Counted from the first letter of the stretch, positions 39,236 through 49,355 are shown. The stretch: DNA of 64,000 nucleotides from Flavobacterium sp. (GCA_025351785.1 JANXVF010000038.1:1-64000); one strand, 5' to 3'. The notes: a model not told the origin generated them from the sequence alone. A program made the numbers and translations.

Positions 39236-41083
39236 ATGTGTGGAATTGTAGGTTATATAGGTCACAGAGAGGCGTTTCCAATTGTTATTAAAGGATTAAA
39301 ACGTTTAGAATATAGAGGTTATGACAGTGCAGGAGTGATGCTTTTTGATGGCACAGATTTAAAAATTGCTAAAACAAAAGGTAAAGTTTCTGACTTAGAA
39401 TTAAAATCGAGTGAGATTACAATAAATGGTACAATTGGAATGGGACATACCCGCTGGGCTACTCATGGTGTTCCAAATGATGTAAACTCACATCCACATG
39501 TTTCAAACTCGGGGGACTTAGTCATAATTCATAACGGAATAATAGAAAATTATGAACCTTTAAAAAAGGAGTTAATCAAAAGAGGTTATATTTTTAAATC
39601 AGATACCGATACCGAGGTTTTAATAAATTTAATTGAAGACGTTCAAAAGAAAGACAAATTAAAATTAGGCAAAGCTGTGCAGGTTGCTTTAAATCAAGTT
39701 GTTGGGGCTTATGCAGTTTGTGTTTTTGATAAAAAAAATCCAGATGAAATAATTGTAGCACGATTAGGAAGTCCGCTAGCAATTGGCGTAGGCGAAAACG
39801 AATATTTTATCGCCTCAGATGCATCACCGTTTATAGAATACACTTCGAATGCAATTTATCTTGAAGACGAGGAAATGGCGATTGTGCGTTTACATAAACC
39901 CTTAAAAATAAGAAAAATAAAAGATGATTCACTTGTAGATCCTTACATTCAGGAACTACAAATGAATTTAGAGCAAATAGAAAAAGGAGGTTACGATCAT
40001 TTCATGCTTAAAGAAATATATGAACAACCTAATGCAATAAAAGATACTTATCGTGGGCGACTTCACGCAAATTCTGGAATAATTCAAATGTCGGGAATAG
40101 AGGATAATCTTGAAAAATTTCTTCATGCAGACAGAATAATTGTAATAGCTTGTGGAACTTCATGGCATGCAGGACTAGTTGCAGAATATATTCTTGAAGA
40201 ATTTACAAGAATTCCGGTTGAGGTAGAGTATGCTTCTGAGTTTAGATACCGAAATCCTATAATTTCATCAAAAGATGTTGTAATTGCCATATCCCAATCT
40301 GGTGAAACCGCAGATACTTTAGCAGCAATAAAGTTAGCTAAGGAAAAAGGTGCTTTCGTTTTTGGAGTTTGTAATGTAGTAGGATCATCTATTTCGCGAG
40401 AAACACATGCTGGAGCTTATACTCACGCAGGACCTGAGATAGGAGTTGCATCTACAAAAGCATTTACAACACAAATTACAGTTTTAACAATGATTGCGTT
40501 ACGACTTGCAAAAGCAAAAGGAACACTTTCTAACCCTGATTATTTTAGATACTTACAAGAATTAGAATTAATTCCTGATAAAGTATCAGAAGCATTAAAA
40601 GCCACAAATGAGATTGCAAAACAAATTGCCTCAATCTATAAAGATGCTCCTAATTGTTTATATTTAGGAAGAGGATATAATTTTCCAGTTGCTCTTGAAG
40701 GAGCCTTAAAGCTTAAAGAAATATCATATATACACGCCGAAGGTTATCCTGCTGCCGAAATGAAACACGGACCTATAGCTTTGATTGATGAAAAAATGCC
40801 AGTTGTAGTTATTGCTCCGAAGCAAACTCATTATGATAAAGTGGTTAGTAACATTCAGGAAATTAAATCAAGAAGTGGTAAAATTATTGCTGTGGTGACT
40901 AAGGGAGATACACAAGTAAAAGAATTAGCAGATCATGTAATTGAAATTCCAGAAACATCAGACGCTTTATCACCTTTGTTAACTACTATTCCGTTGCAAC
41001 TTCTGTCATATCATATTGCGGTTTTAAGGGGTTGCAATGTAGATCAGCCAAGAAATTTAGCAAAATCAGTAACGGTGGAGTAA
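39236..41083 (+). CDS. glmS: Glutamine--fructose-6-phosphate aminotransferase
   Basis: MCGIVGYIGHREAFPIVIKGLKRLEYRGYDSAG; C-terminal AKSVTVE. Confidence 0.98.
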   Translation: MCGIVGYIGHREAFPIVIKGLKRLEYRGYDSAGVMLFDGTDLKIAKTKGKVSDLELKSSEITINGTIGMGHTRWATHGVPNDVNSHPHVSNSGDLVIIHNGIIENYEPLKKELIKRGYIFKSDTDTEVLINLIEDVQKKDKLKLGKAVQVALNQVVGAYAVCVFDKKNPDEIIVARLGSPLAIGVGENEYFIASDASPFIEYTSNAIYLEDEEMAIVRLHKPLKIRKIKDDSLVDPYIQELQMNLEQIEKGGYDHFMLKEIYEQPNAIKDTYRGRLHANSGIIQMSGIEDNLEKFLHADRIIVIACGTSWHAGLVAEYILEEFTRIPVEVEYASEFRYRNPIISSKDVVIAISQSGETADTLAAIKLAKEKGAFVFGVCNVVGSSISRETHAGAYTHAGPEIGVASTKAFTTQITVLTMIALRLAKAKGTLSNPDYFRYLQELELIPDKVSEALKATNEIAKQIASIYKDAPNCLYLGRGYNFPVALEGALKLKEISYIHAEGYPAAEMKHGPIALIDEKMPVVVIAPKQTHYDKVVSNIQEIKSRSGKIIAVVTKGDTQVKELADHVIEIPETSDALSPLLTTIPLQLLSYHIAVLRGCNVDQPRNLAKSVTVE

Positions 41084-41095
41084 ATTATATATTTT

Positions 41096-41141
41096 TATCA
41101 AAAAAGTCACAATTTCAATTGAAATTGTGACTTTTTTGATA
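41096..41141. terminator. Bidirectional terminator, perfect 46-bp palindrome
   Basis: TATCAAAAAAGTCACAATTTCAATTGAAATTGTGACTTTTTTGATA between convergent glmS and M48 gene. Confidence 0.92.
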
Positions 41142-41161
41142 AAGTAATTTAAGGAATTGTA

Positions 41162-41965
41162 TTAATCTAAATTTTTAATTTTGTTTTGAAATAATTTCCA
41201 TTCAGATTGAATTAAAATTTGTGTTTTACTATATTTTTTTCCTTTTATGTAATCTAAAATATATTTTGCTCTTTCCTCTGAATCAGGATGAGAAGAAATC
41301 CATGAAAATCCTATCATAGTACCATTATTTTGTGCTAATTCATACATAAAATCAGCCATAGGTTCTGGGTTTATGTTGGTTTTTAATAAATAATCTACCG
41401 CTGTTAAATCAGCTTCTTTTTCGAGCGATCTTTCATAAGCTGTAGATGAAAGTATTTTAAAAATTTCTTTAAGAATTTGACCCTCTTTTCCTCCAGATGT
41501 TGCCTCAAATATGAGAGTTAATCCAATTTCTTTTGACAATTTTTTCATTACATGATTTTGTTCGATATGAGCAATTTCGTGACTTAAAACGCCTTGTAAT
41601 GCTTCTTGTTTTTTACAGTTTAAGATTAATCCTGTGTACACTACAAGATGATTGTTTGGTAAAGCAAATGCATTAATATCGTCTTTTTTTACAATATGAA
41701 TTTTTAACGAATCGAAGTTGATTTTATTTGCTTCACAAATGGGTTTTATCAATTTATCTAACAGCTTAGTGACACTATCATTTGTAACAATATTTTCGGT
41801 GTGAGCTACATCATCCCAAATCAAATCACCTATTTTATTTTCGACCTTACTTGTTCGTTCTTTTATTTTAAATATCGAAACAAAATCAATATTCGAAAGC
41901 GCAAACCACATTCCAAAAAAACTAAGAAAAAGAATCAATCCCTGTAAAATGGTTTTATTTTTCAT
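41162..41965 (-). CDS. M48 family metallopeptidase
   Basis: GVLSHEIAHIEQNHVMK (HExxH), SSTAYERSLEKEADLTAVDYL. Confidence 0.93.
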   Translation of the reverse strand: MKNKTILQGLILFLSFFGMWFALSNIDFVSIFKIKERTSKVENKIGDLIWDDVAHTENIVTNDSVTKLLDKLIKPICEANKINFDSLKIHIVKKDDINAFALPNNHLVVYTGLILNCKKQEALQGVLSHEIAHIEQNHVMKKLSKEIGLTLIFEATSGGKEGQILKEIFKILSSTAYERSLEKEADLTAVDYLLKTNINPEPMADFMYELAQNNGTMIGFSWISSHPDSEERAKYILDYIKGKKYSKTQILIQSEWKLFQNKIKNLD

Positions 41966-42396
41966 TAAGCTTTACAAATTAAGTTTGTTAAATTTCCAAA
42001 AAACCACTGTCTAATATGTTTTCCTTTTCGAGTCTGAACCGCACAATATATGGTTGAAGCAAATTCTAAAATATTAAAAAACAAGATTGTAAAAATATAA
42101 CCTATATACTGGTTTGTGGTTTTTTCATTTCTAAAAATTACTGCAATAGTCCACCAAAATCCTACACTGTTAGCACAAAGTAGCGTTAATTGTGACAGTA
42201 AAGCTTGTGTACAATGCCAACGAACAAAAAACGTCGATTTTCGATTTGCCAAATAAAAAAAAAGAGTCGCAAATAAATTTACGATTGGCAAAGGTAAACC
42301 AGCGATAATGGCAACTAGCGACATTAAATAGCTGTTGGACGCTCTTTCTAATTCATGATCAGAAGGCTTGTATAAAAATGTTGTTTCTTGTGTCAT
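41965..42396 (-). CDS. DUF4870-like membrane protein
   Basis: Four hydrophobic segments, FFVRWHCTQALLSQLTLL. Confidence 0.6.
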   Translation of the reverse strand: MTQETTFLYKPSDHELERASNSYLMSLVAIIAGLPLPIVNLFATLFFYLANRKSTFFVRWHCTQALLSQLTLLCANSVGFWWTIAVIFRNEKTTNQYIGYIFTILFFNILEFASTIYCAVQTRKGKHIRQWFFGNLTNLICKA

Positions 42397-42797
42397 AATC
42401 CTTTTTTAATATTCCAAATCCAATTAAATAAAACTAAAATAATTAATAATAAGGCAATCCATTTAGTTTTAATAATTGCTTCTATTTTTATATAAGCATT
42501 AAAAAGAGTCTTTTTTTTAAAAATAATATCATAAATAATCCAAAAAGGGAAAAGTGTCATTATGATAAAAACAAAAATTCCAAAAGGATTTAGGTAAATT
42601 GAATTTAAAAATTGTCCTTGCCATATTAAAATTACGGCACGCGTTGTACCGCAAGATGGGCAAGGAAAACCAGTAATTTTTTTTATCAAACAACCATTAA
42701 ATTTTAAGTTACTTGAATATTGAATAGTATAAAATAAATACAGAAATCCAATAAAACTAGCAAATAACAAAACAAAATAAAACTTGTTTTTAGTCAT
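42393..42797 (-). CDS. DUF2752 domain membrane protein
   Basis: KKITGFPCPSCGTTRAVILIWQGQFLNSIYLNPFGIF. Confidence 0.88.
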   Translation of the reverse strand: MTKNKFYFVLLFASFIGFLYLFYTIQYSSNLKFNGCLIKKITGFPCPSCGTTRAVILIWQGQFLNSIYLNPFGIFVFIIMTLFPFWIIYDIIFKKKTLFNAYIKIEAIIKTKWIALLLIILVLFNWIWNIKKGL

Positions 42798-42800
42798 TAA

Positions 42801-43139
42801 TTAATAAAGAGAATTTTGAAACATTTCTAAATTTTTCTCACGAGTTGCACCTTGAATTAGAAAAAAATCTACAATTGTCCAAATACCTATGCCACCACAA
42901 GTAAGTAATTTACCAATTCCCATTCCAGTATCACCAATATAAAATCGATCTATGCCCAAGTGACCACCAAAAATTGAGATTATTAATGCTGTTGTCGGAT
43001 CTTTAAACTGAAGACTGTACATTAAGTTTGATTTTGAATCGTCGATGCTTTCTAGTTTTTCTCTAATAAAAATTAAATGATGACTTTCAAAAAATTTAGA
43101 ATTCATCATCATAAACATATCTACTTTGCTTGCTTCCAT
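42801..43139 (-). CDS. TM2 domain-containing protein
   Basis: ALIISIFGGHLGIDRFYIGDTGMGIGKLLTCGGIGIWTIVDFFLI. Confidence 0.9.
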   Translation of the reverse strand: MEASKVDMFMMMNSKFFESHHLIFIREKLESIDDSKSNLMYSLQFKDPTTALIISIFGGHLGIDRFYIGDTGMGIGKLLTCGGIGIWTIVDFFLIQGATREKNLEMFQNSLY

Positions 43140-43190
43140 ACTAATTTGTTTGGTTAGTTAATTTTAAGTTTGGCCATAAAAATATAAAAT

Positions 43191-44165
43191 TTAACTATAT
43201 AAATCACAAATCTTGGCAACTATCGTTTGCGCAAGTTTTTCATGACTTTCAAAAGTCCAGCCTGCTATATGTGGTGTGAGTAATACATTATCTGCATAAA
43301 GCAGATATTTTAAGGCTTTTGGATGCTCGGATGTTTTATTTGTAACGGTTAAAAATAAATCTTCAAACGATAGTTTTTCATATTCTAAAACATCAAGTCC
43401 TGCACCGAGAATTTTGCCCGATTTTAAGCCTTCAACCAAATCGTCAGTAACAATATTTTTTCCGCGAGAAGTGTTAATCAGCCAAAAAGGTTTTGAAAAT
43501 TCATTTATAAAATTGGCATCTACCATTTTATCAGTTTCTGGAGTCCAAGGAATATGTAAGCTTATTATATCTGAGTTTTGTTTTAACTCTTTTAACGAAA
43601 CTTGCTTTGCATTTTCATCGCTAACATTTTTAAGAATATCATAGCACAAAACTTCAACATCAAAACCACTAAGCTTTTTCGCAAAAGATTTTCCCATGTT
43701 TCCATATCCTATTATCCCAACTGTTTTTCCATCAAGTTCATAACCACGATGTCCTTCTCGAATCCAACTTCCAGCTCGAATAGATTTATCAGCCTTATTT
43801 AGCTTATTTAATAAGGAAAGTAGCATTGCCAAAGTGTGTTCGCCAACTGCATTTCTATTTCCTTCGGGTGCAGCAATTAATGTTATATTTTTAAGCGTCG
43901 CATATTCACAATCGATACTTTCCAAACCTGCTCCAACACGAGCAATAAATTTTAAATTTGTAGCCTTGTCAATAAATGTTTTATCAATTTTAAATCGACT
44001 TCTAATGATTATACCTTGATAATTTTGAATTTTTTCTTCAATTTCTTCTTTTGTTGCTGTATAATCTTCTTCGTTTATAAAACCAGCTTTTTCAAGTTGA
44101 TTCAATAAAATTGGATGATTACTATCTAAATGCAGAATTTTTATATCTTTTATGTTAACTTTCAA
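43191..44165 (-). CDS. D-2-hydroxyacid / phosphoglycerate dehydrogenase family protein
   Basis: VGIIGYGNMGKSFAKKLSGF, FWLINTSRGKNIVTDDLVEGLKSGKILGAGLDVLE. Confidence 0.9.
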   Translation of the reverse strand: MKVNIKDIKILHLDSNHPILLNQLEKAGFINEEDYTATKEEIEEKIQNYQGIIIRSRFKIDKTFIDKATNLKFIARVGAGLESIDCEYATLKNITLIAAPEGNRNAVGEHTLAMLLSLLNKLNKADKSIRAGSWIREGHRGYELDGKTVGIIGYGNMGKSFAKKLSGFDVEVLCYDILKNVSDENAKQVSLKELKQNSDIISLHIPWTPETDKMVDANFINEFSKPFWLINTSRGKNIVTDDLVEGLKSGKILGAGLDVLEYEKLSFEDLFLTVTNKTSEHPKALKYLLYADNVLLTPHIAGWTFESHEKLAQTIVAKICDLYS

Positions 44166-44198
44166 TTGTCAGAATTATTTCAATTTTCTAAAACTATA

Positions 44199-44573
44199 TT
44201 ATTTTAAAATTCCTTGAGAATTATCGGGAGGTGGAATTTTTCCTCCATTTATACTTTTAGTTTTGGCATCTAATTGCTCTTTTACAGCATTATATATTTT
44301 TTTAAATTCTTTTGCATCCTGAGAATAATATTGAATATTATCGGCAAAAGTGGTACTGTCTACATTATATTTTTTTTTAACAAACTCAGTTGCTTTGGGA
44401 TAACTATATTGTACTCCCATAGACTGAGATTTAGCACCTTCGAGCAATGATAAATCATAAATAATACTTATCAAAACTTCCTTTTCTAAAAGTTTTTTGG
44501 GTGGTTTTAAGACCTCTTTTTTACAACATATTATAGTACTAATTACAAGTAACAATAAGCTTATTTTTTTCAT
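44199..44573 (-). CDS. DUF4296-like lipoprotein
   Basis: Lipobox STIICCKKE; LISIIYDLSLLEGAKS. Confidence 0.7.
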   Translation of the reverse strand: MKKISLLLLVISTIICCKKEVLKPPKKLLEKEVLISIIYDLSLLEGAKSQSMGVQYSYPKATEFVKKKYNVDSTTFADNIQYYSQDAKEFKKIYNAVKEQLDAKTKSINGGKIPPPDNSQGILK

Positions 44574-44582
44574 AATTTCAAT

Positions 44583-45923
44583 TTATCGTTCAAAAAGCAA
44601 ACGTTTTCCTGCTTTTAAGTCTTTTACTTTTTCATTTTCATAAACAAGTTGACCATTTACGAAAGTATGCGAAATTTTTGAATTAAAAGTGGTTCCTTCA
44701 AATGGCGACCAACCACATTTATATAAAAGACTATCCTTTTCAACTTTCATAGGATTATTGGGATCTACAATAACCAAGTCAGCATAAAAACCTTGTTTTA
44801 TAAAACCTCGTTTTTCAATTTTAAAAATCGTGGCCGGATTGTGGCACATCTTTTCTACTATTTTTTCAATCGAAATTTTGCCTTGATGATGCGCTTCAAA
44901 CATTGCAATAACAGCATGTTGAACAAGCGGCCCGCCCGAAGGCGATTTTGTATAAACTTGTAATTTTTCTTCTAAAGTATGTGGAGCATGATCTGTGGCT
45001 ATAACATCAATTCGGTCGTCTAGCAAAGCTTTCCAAAGCTCACTCCGGTCGTTGCTAGATTTTATTGCCGGATTCCACTTTATTAAATTTCCTTTTGTGA
45101 GATAATCATCATCAGAAAACCACAAATGATGAATGCAAACTTCGGCTGTAATTTGCTTTTGTTCTAAAGGAATTTTATTTGTAAATAAGTCAAGTTCTTT
45201 TGCTGTCGAAATATGAAAAACATGAAGTCTTGCTCCCGTTTTTTTGGCTAAATCGATTACTTTTACTGTTGATTTATAACACGACTCAACACTTCTAATT
45301 TCTGGGTGAAATTTTACAGGAATATCGTCTCCATACTTTAATCTGAATTTTTCAAAATTGCTTTTTATTGTGGTTTCATCTTCGCTATGAACAGCAATTA
45401 ACAACTTAGTTGAAGAGAATATTTTTTCTAATGATGTTTCATTATCAACCAACATATTACCAGTTGAGGAACCTAAAAATAGTTTTAAACCTGCAACATT
45501 TTTCGGATTTGTTTTAAGGATTTCCTCAAGATTATCATTTGTTCCCCCAATCATAAATGAGTAATTAGCAAACGATTTTTTAGATGCAATTTGATATTTT
45601 TGTTCTAATATTTCTTGGGTAATTGCATTTGGAACCGTATTTGGTTGTTCAATAAACGATGTTATGCCACCAGCAACAGCGGCTCTCGATTCAGATTCTA
45701 TGTCGCCTTTGTGAGTTAATCCAGGTTCTCTAAAATGGACCTGATCGTCAATTGCTCCAGGAATTAAATAATTTCCTTTGGCATCAATAACTTTACAATT
45801 AATACTTTTTGGAATTATATTAGCACCAATATCAGCAATAAATTCACCTTCTATATACACATCGCCTTCAAAAATAATCCCTTGATTTACAATTTTGGCA
45901 TTTTTAATTAAAGTGGAATCCAT
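44583..45923 (-). CDS. pyrC: Dihydroorotase
   Basis: YLIPGAIDDQVHFREPGLTHKGDIESESRAAVAGGITSFIEQPNT, DVIATDHAPHTLEEK. Confidence 0.92.
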   Translation of the reverse strand: MDSTLIKNAKIVNQGIIFEGDVYIEGEFIADIGANIIPKSINCKVIDAKGNYLIPGAIDDQVHFREPGLTHKGDIESESRAAVAGGITSFIEQPNTVPNAITQEILEQKYQIASKKSFANYSFMIGGTNDNLEEILKTNPKNVAGLKLFLGSSTGNMLVDNETSLEKIFSSTKLLIAVHSEDETTIKSNFEKFRLKYGDDIPVKFHPEIRSVESCYKSTVKVIDLAKKTGARLHVFHISTAKELDLFTNKIPLEQKQITAEVCIHHLWFSDDDYLTKGNLIKWNPAIKSSNDRSELWKALLDDRIDVIATDHAPHTLEEKLQVYTKSPSGGPLVQHAVIAMFEAHHQGKISIEKIVEKMCHNPATIFKIEKRGFIKQGFYADLVIVDPNNPMKVEKDSLLYKCGWSPFEGTTFNSKISHTFVNGQLVYENEKVKDLKAGKRLLFER

Positions 45924-45940
45924 ATTTTATAAATTGAAGT

Positions 45941-46666
45941 TTATAGTTTATTAAAAAACTTTTTTATTCTTAATGATATTACCCCAAAAATTGCTTCTTT
46001 TATTATTGATCCACTCATTTTAGATTGCCCTTTTGTTCTATCAGTAAAAATAACAGGAACTTCCTTAATAGTATAATTTTTTGCGAAAGCTCTATATTTC
46101 ATTTCTATTTGAAACGCATATCCAATGAATTTAATTTTATCAAGATTAATATTTTCTAGTACTTTTTTATTGTAGCAAATAAATCCTGCCGTTGCATCCA
46201 TAATTTTCATTCCAGTAATTAATCTGACATAAACAGATGCAAAATATGACAATAAAACTCTGCTAAGTGGCCAGTTTACTACATTTACTCCAGTAACATA
46301 TCGAGAACCAATTGCTAAATCAGCACCTTCAAAATGGCAGGCATGGTATAGTTTTTCTAGATCATTTGGATTGTGTGAAAAATCGGCATCCATCTCAAAA
46401 ATAAAATCATAATTGTGAGCTAATGCCCATTTAAATCCGTGAACATATGCTGTTCCTAATCCTGATTTTTTTTTTCTAACTTCTACAAATAGTTGGTCTG
46501 GAAATTCTTTTTGTAACTCAATAACTTTAACAGATGTTTTATCTGGCGAGTTATCATCAACTATAAGTATGTGAAATTTCTTTTGTAACGAAAACGTAGC
46601 CCTAATTATGCTTTCGATATTTTCGATTTCGTTATAAGTAGGAATAATCACGACGCCACAGTTCAT
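45941..46666 (-). CDS. Polyprenol monophosphomannose synthase-like GT2
   Basis: MNCGVVIIPTYNEIENIESII, ILIVDDNSPDKTS, IFEMDADFSHNPNDL; start moved from TTG 46690. Confidence 0.9.
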   Translation of the reverse strand: MNCGVVIIPTYNEIENIESIIRATFSLQKKFHILIVDDNSPDKTSVKVIELQKEFPDQLFVEVRKKKSGLGTAYVHGFKWALAHNYDFIFEMDADFSHNPNDLEKLYHACHFEGADLAIGSRYVTGVNVVNWPLSRVLLSYFASVYVRLITGMKIMDATAGFICYNKKVLENINLDKIKFIGYAFQIEMKYRAFAKNYTIKEVPVIFTDRTKGQSKMSGSIIKEAIFGVISLRIKKFFNKL

Positions 46667-46687
46667 ATATTTTGGTAAAAGATGCCA

Positions 46688-46695
46688 CAAAAATA
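46688..46695 (-). promoter_or_regulatory. -7 element TATTTTTG
   Basis: Reverse strand TAnnTTTG 21 nt upstream of ATG 46666; overlaps the TTG start in the track. Confidence 0.6.
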
Positions 46696-46756
46696 CTCAT
46701 TTTATAAATTGATAATCTTAATAATTTTATAATACTAATTGGTGATTAAAAATTTG

Positions 46757-46764
46757 TAATTTTG
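46757..46764 (+). promoter_or_regulatory. -7 element TAATTTTG immediately before ATG 46767
   Basis: TAnnTTTG with only 2 nt to the first ATG. Confidence 0.55.
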
Positions 46765-46766
46765 TT

Positions 46767-47435
46767 ATGATGATTTTAATTGATTTACATCCCCGAATTG
46801 TAGAAAATAAAGATTGGGCAACTATAGTGTTTATGTTAGCTTTAGCACTTGTGGTTTTGGCAAAAACTAGTTTTGAAAATCGATTTAACGACTTTGTACG
46901 CCTTTTGGTTTCAGATAAATATATTAAAATTTATCGTGATAGTACAAATTTATTAAGTGGTTTTACTATTTTGTTTTTCATTGTAAATATGATTTCGTTA
47001 TCGTTTTTTATCCAATTGGTACTTGTACATTTTGGGTACGGATTAAAAACAGATTGGATCCTTTTTATCCGAATTTTCACTTTATTAAACATCTTTATAG
47101 TTTGTAAATTTTTAGTCGAAAAAATTGTCGGAACATCTTTTGGCGTTGAAGAATTTATAGAAGAGTTTAATTTACAAAAAGTTAGCATAAGAACATATAT
47201 AGGAATGTTGCTTTTACCAGTTTCAATTATACTCTTTTATGGTAACTATTCAACAAATCTGATTATTTTAGGCATAATTTTTACATTATTTATAATTAAT
47301 GCCATAACTTATTTAGTTTCTTTGAGAAATTATCAAAATTTATTAATCAGTAACTTGTTTTATTTTATTTTGTATCTTTGCGCTCTTGAAATAGCGCCTT
47401 ACTATTTCATTTATTATTTGATTAAAAAAAATTAG
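46767..47435 (+). CDS. DUF4271 family membrane protein
   Basis: Multi-TM, position directly before hemD as in other Bacteroidota. Confidence 0.75.
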   Translation: MMILIDLHPRIVENKDWATIVFMLALALVVLAKTSFENRFNDFVRLLVSDKYIKIYRDSTNLLSGFTILFFIVNMISLSFFIQLVLVHFGYGLKTDWILFIRIFTLLNIFIVCKFLVEKIVGTSFGVEEFIEEFNLQKVSIRTYIGMLLLPVSIILFYGNYSTNLIILGIIFTLFIINAITYLVSLRNYQNLLISNLFYFILYLCALEIAPYYFIYYLIKKN

Positions 47436-47442
47436 AGCATCA

Positions 47443-48201
47443 ATGTCAAACTTGAAAGTGAAAACGATTCTGGTGTCACAGCCTGAGCCAAAAGTAGAAA
47501 ATTCGCCTTATTTTGATTTGCAATTAAAGCACAAGGTGAAAATAGATTTTCGCCCTTTTATTCACGTAGAAGGTGTAAGCGCAAAAGAGATTAGAGCTCA
47601 AAAAGTTGACATAAACAACTTTACAGCCATAATTTTAACTAGTAAAAATGCAGTTGATCATTTTTTTAGAGTGGCTGAAGAAATGCGATATAAAGTTCCC
47701 GAGGATCTAAAATATTTTTGCCAGTCAGAAGCAATTGCTTTCTATTTGCAAAAATATGTTGTGTACAGAAAAAGAAAAATATATGTTGGGCAAAAGGATT
47801 TTGCCGATATGAGTGCACTTTTCAAAAAGTATAAAGAAGAAAAATTTCTATTGCCAGCTTCGGATCAGTTAAACGCAGATGCTCCAATAACGCTGAACAA
47901 TATGAAAGTAAACTGGACTCAGGCTATTTTTTATAAAACAGTAATGAGTGATTTGTCTGATTTAGCAGATGTTTATTATGACGTGTTAGCTTTTTTTAGC
48001 CCTACAGGAATTAAATCTTTATTCAAAAACTTTCCAGATTTTAAACAAAACGATACCAGAATCGCCGTATTTGGAAGCACAACTCAAAAAGAAGCTTTAG
48101 AACATGGTTTACGAATAGATATTTTAGCACCTACACCAGATACCCCTTCGATGACAATGGCGCTAGAAAAATATGTAGCCGACGCTAACAAAGGAAAATA
48201 G
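47443..48201 (+). CDS. hemD: Uroporphyrinogen-III synthase
   Basis: KTILVSQPEPKVENSPYFDLQLKHKVKIDFRPFIHVEG, FTAIILTSKNAVDHFFRV, FFSPTGIKSLF. Confidence 0.92.
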   Translation: MSNLKVKTILVSQPEPKVENSPYFDLQLKHKVKIDFRPFIHVEGVSAKEIRAQKVDINNFTAIILTSKNAVDHFFRVAEEMRYKVPEDLKYFCQSEAIAFYLQKYVVYRKRKIYVGQKDFADMSALFKKYKEEKFLLPASDQLNADAPITLNNMKVNWTQAIFYKTVMSDLSDLADVYYDVLAFFSPTGIKSLFKNFPDFKQNDTRIAVFGSTTQKEALEHGLRIDILAPTPDTPSMTMALEKYVADANKGK

Positions 48202-48211
48202 TAAAAACAGA

Positions 48212-48241
48212 AAATCCCAAATTTTAATTTGGGATTTTTTA
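48212..48241. terminator. Terminator between convergent hemD and bioB
   Basis: AAATCCCAAATTTTAATTTGGGATTTTTTATTT. Confidence 0.85.
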
Positions 48242-48269
48242 TTTACAAACACATAATTTATTAAACTTT

Positions 48270-49355
48270 TTATTTTGACCTCGCAGTAGCATCAAGATTT
48301 TTTTCAATTTTGTGTCCAGGGCGTGACCATTTTGGTTTTTCACCTTGAGATTCATATTTAGAGTCTTTTGCTTCAACAGTTTTAGGCTGCGAAACTTTTA
48401 CAAATGGTTTTTGTGGAGACAATCCTAGTAATTTAAATAATTTCATATCATCCTCTACATCTGGGTTTGGAGTAGTTAAAAGTTTATCTCCTGCAAAAAT
48501 TGAATTAGCTCCTGCAAAAAAGCATAAGGCTTGACCCTCACTACTCATATTAGTTCTTCCAGCCGATAGTCTTACTTGAGTATCTGGCAGTACAATTCTA
48601 GTGGTTGCCACCATTCTTACCATTTCCCATATTTCGATAGGTTTTTCGTTTTCCATAGGAGTTCCTTCAACAGCAACTAATGCATTTATAGGCACAGATT
48701 CTGGTTGTGGATTTAGTGATGAAAGTGCAACAAGCATACCAGCTCTATCGGCTACACTTTCTCCCATACCAATTATACCGCCACTACAAACGGTAACATT
48801 AGTTTTTCTAACATTCTCTATAGTATCTATTCTATCTTGAAATCCTCTTGTAGAGATTACCTCTTTGTAATATTCCTCTGAAGTGTCTAAGTTATGATTG
48901 TAAGCATATAGCCCTGCTTCGGCAAGTCTTTTGGCTTGATTTTCTGTTATCATTCCCAGTGTGCAACAAACTTCCATGTCAAGTTTATTAATGGTTCTAA
49001 CCATTTCTAAAACTTGATCAAATTCGGGACCATCTTTAACATTTCGCCACGCAGCTCCCATACAAACCCTAGATGAACCGCTTGATTTTGCTCTTAAAGC
49101 TTGAGCTTTAACTTGGCTTACAGTCATTAGATCATTACCTTCAACATTTGTGTGATATCGAGCTGCTTGAGGGCAATACCCGCAATCTTCAGGGCAACCG
49201 CCAGTTTTTATAGATAAAAGTGTAGATACTTGAACCACATTTGGATTATGATTTTTTCTATGAATTGTTGCTGCTTCAAATAATAAATCCATCATAGGTT
49301 TATTATATATTGCAATTATTTCTTCTGATGTCCAGTTATATTTGGTTATGCTCAT
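48270..49355 (-). CDS. bioB: Biotin synthase
   Basis: STLLSIKTGGCPEDCGYCPQAARYHT (CxxxCxxC), radical SAM. Confidence 0.97.
   Translation of the reverse strand: MSITKYNWTSEEIIAIYNKPMMDLLFEAATIHRKNHNPNVVQVSTLLSIKTGGCPEDCGYCPQAARYHTNVEGNDLMTVSQVKAQALRAKSSGSSRVCMGAAWRNVKDGPEFDQVLEMVRTINKLDMEVCCTLGMITENQAKRLAEAGLYAYNHNLDTSEEYYKEVISTRGFQDRIDTIENVRKTNVTVCSGGIIGMGESVADRAGMLVALSSLNPQPESVPINALVAVEGTPMENEKPIEIWEMVRMVATTRIVLPDTQVRLSAGRTNMSSEGQALCFFAGANSIFAGDKLLTTPNPDVEDDMKLFKLLGLSPQKPFVKVSQPKTVEAKDSKYESQGEKPKWSRPGHKIEKNLDATARSK

Noticed and set aside
41096-41141. Perfect 46-bp palindrome as a mobile-element end
   Set aside because: Position between convergent genes with A/T-runs on both sides fits a bidirectional terminator.
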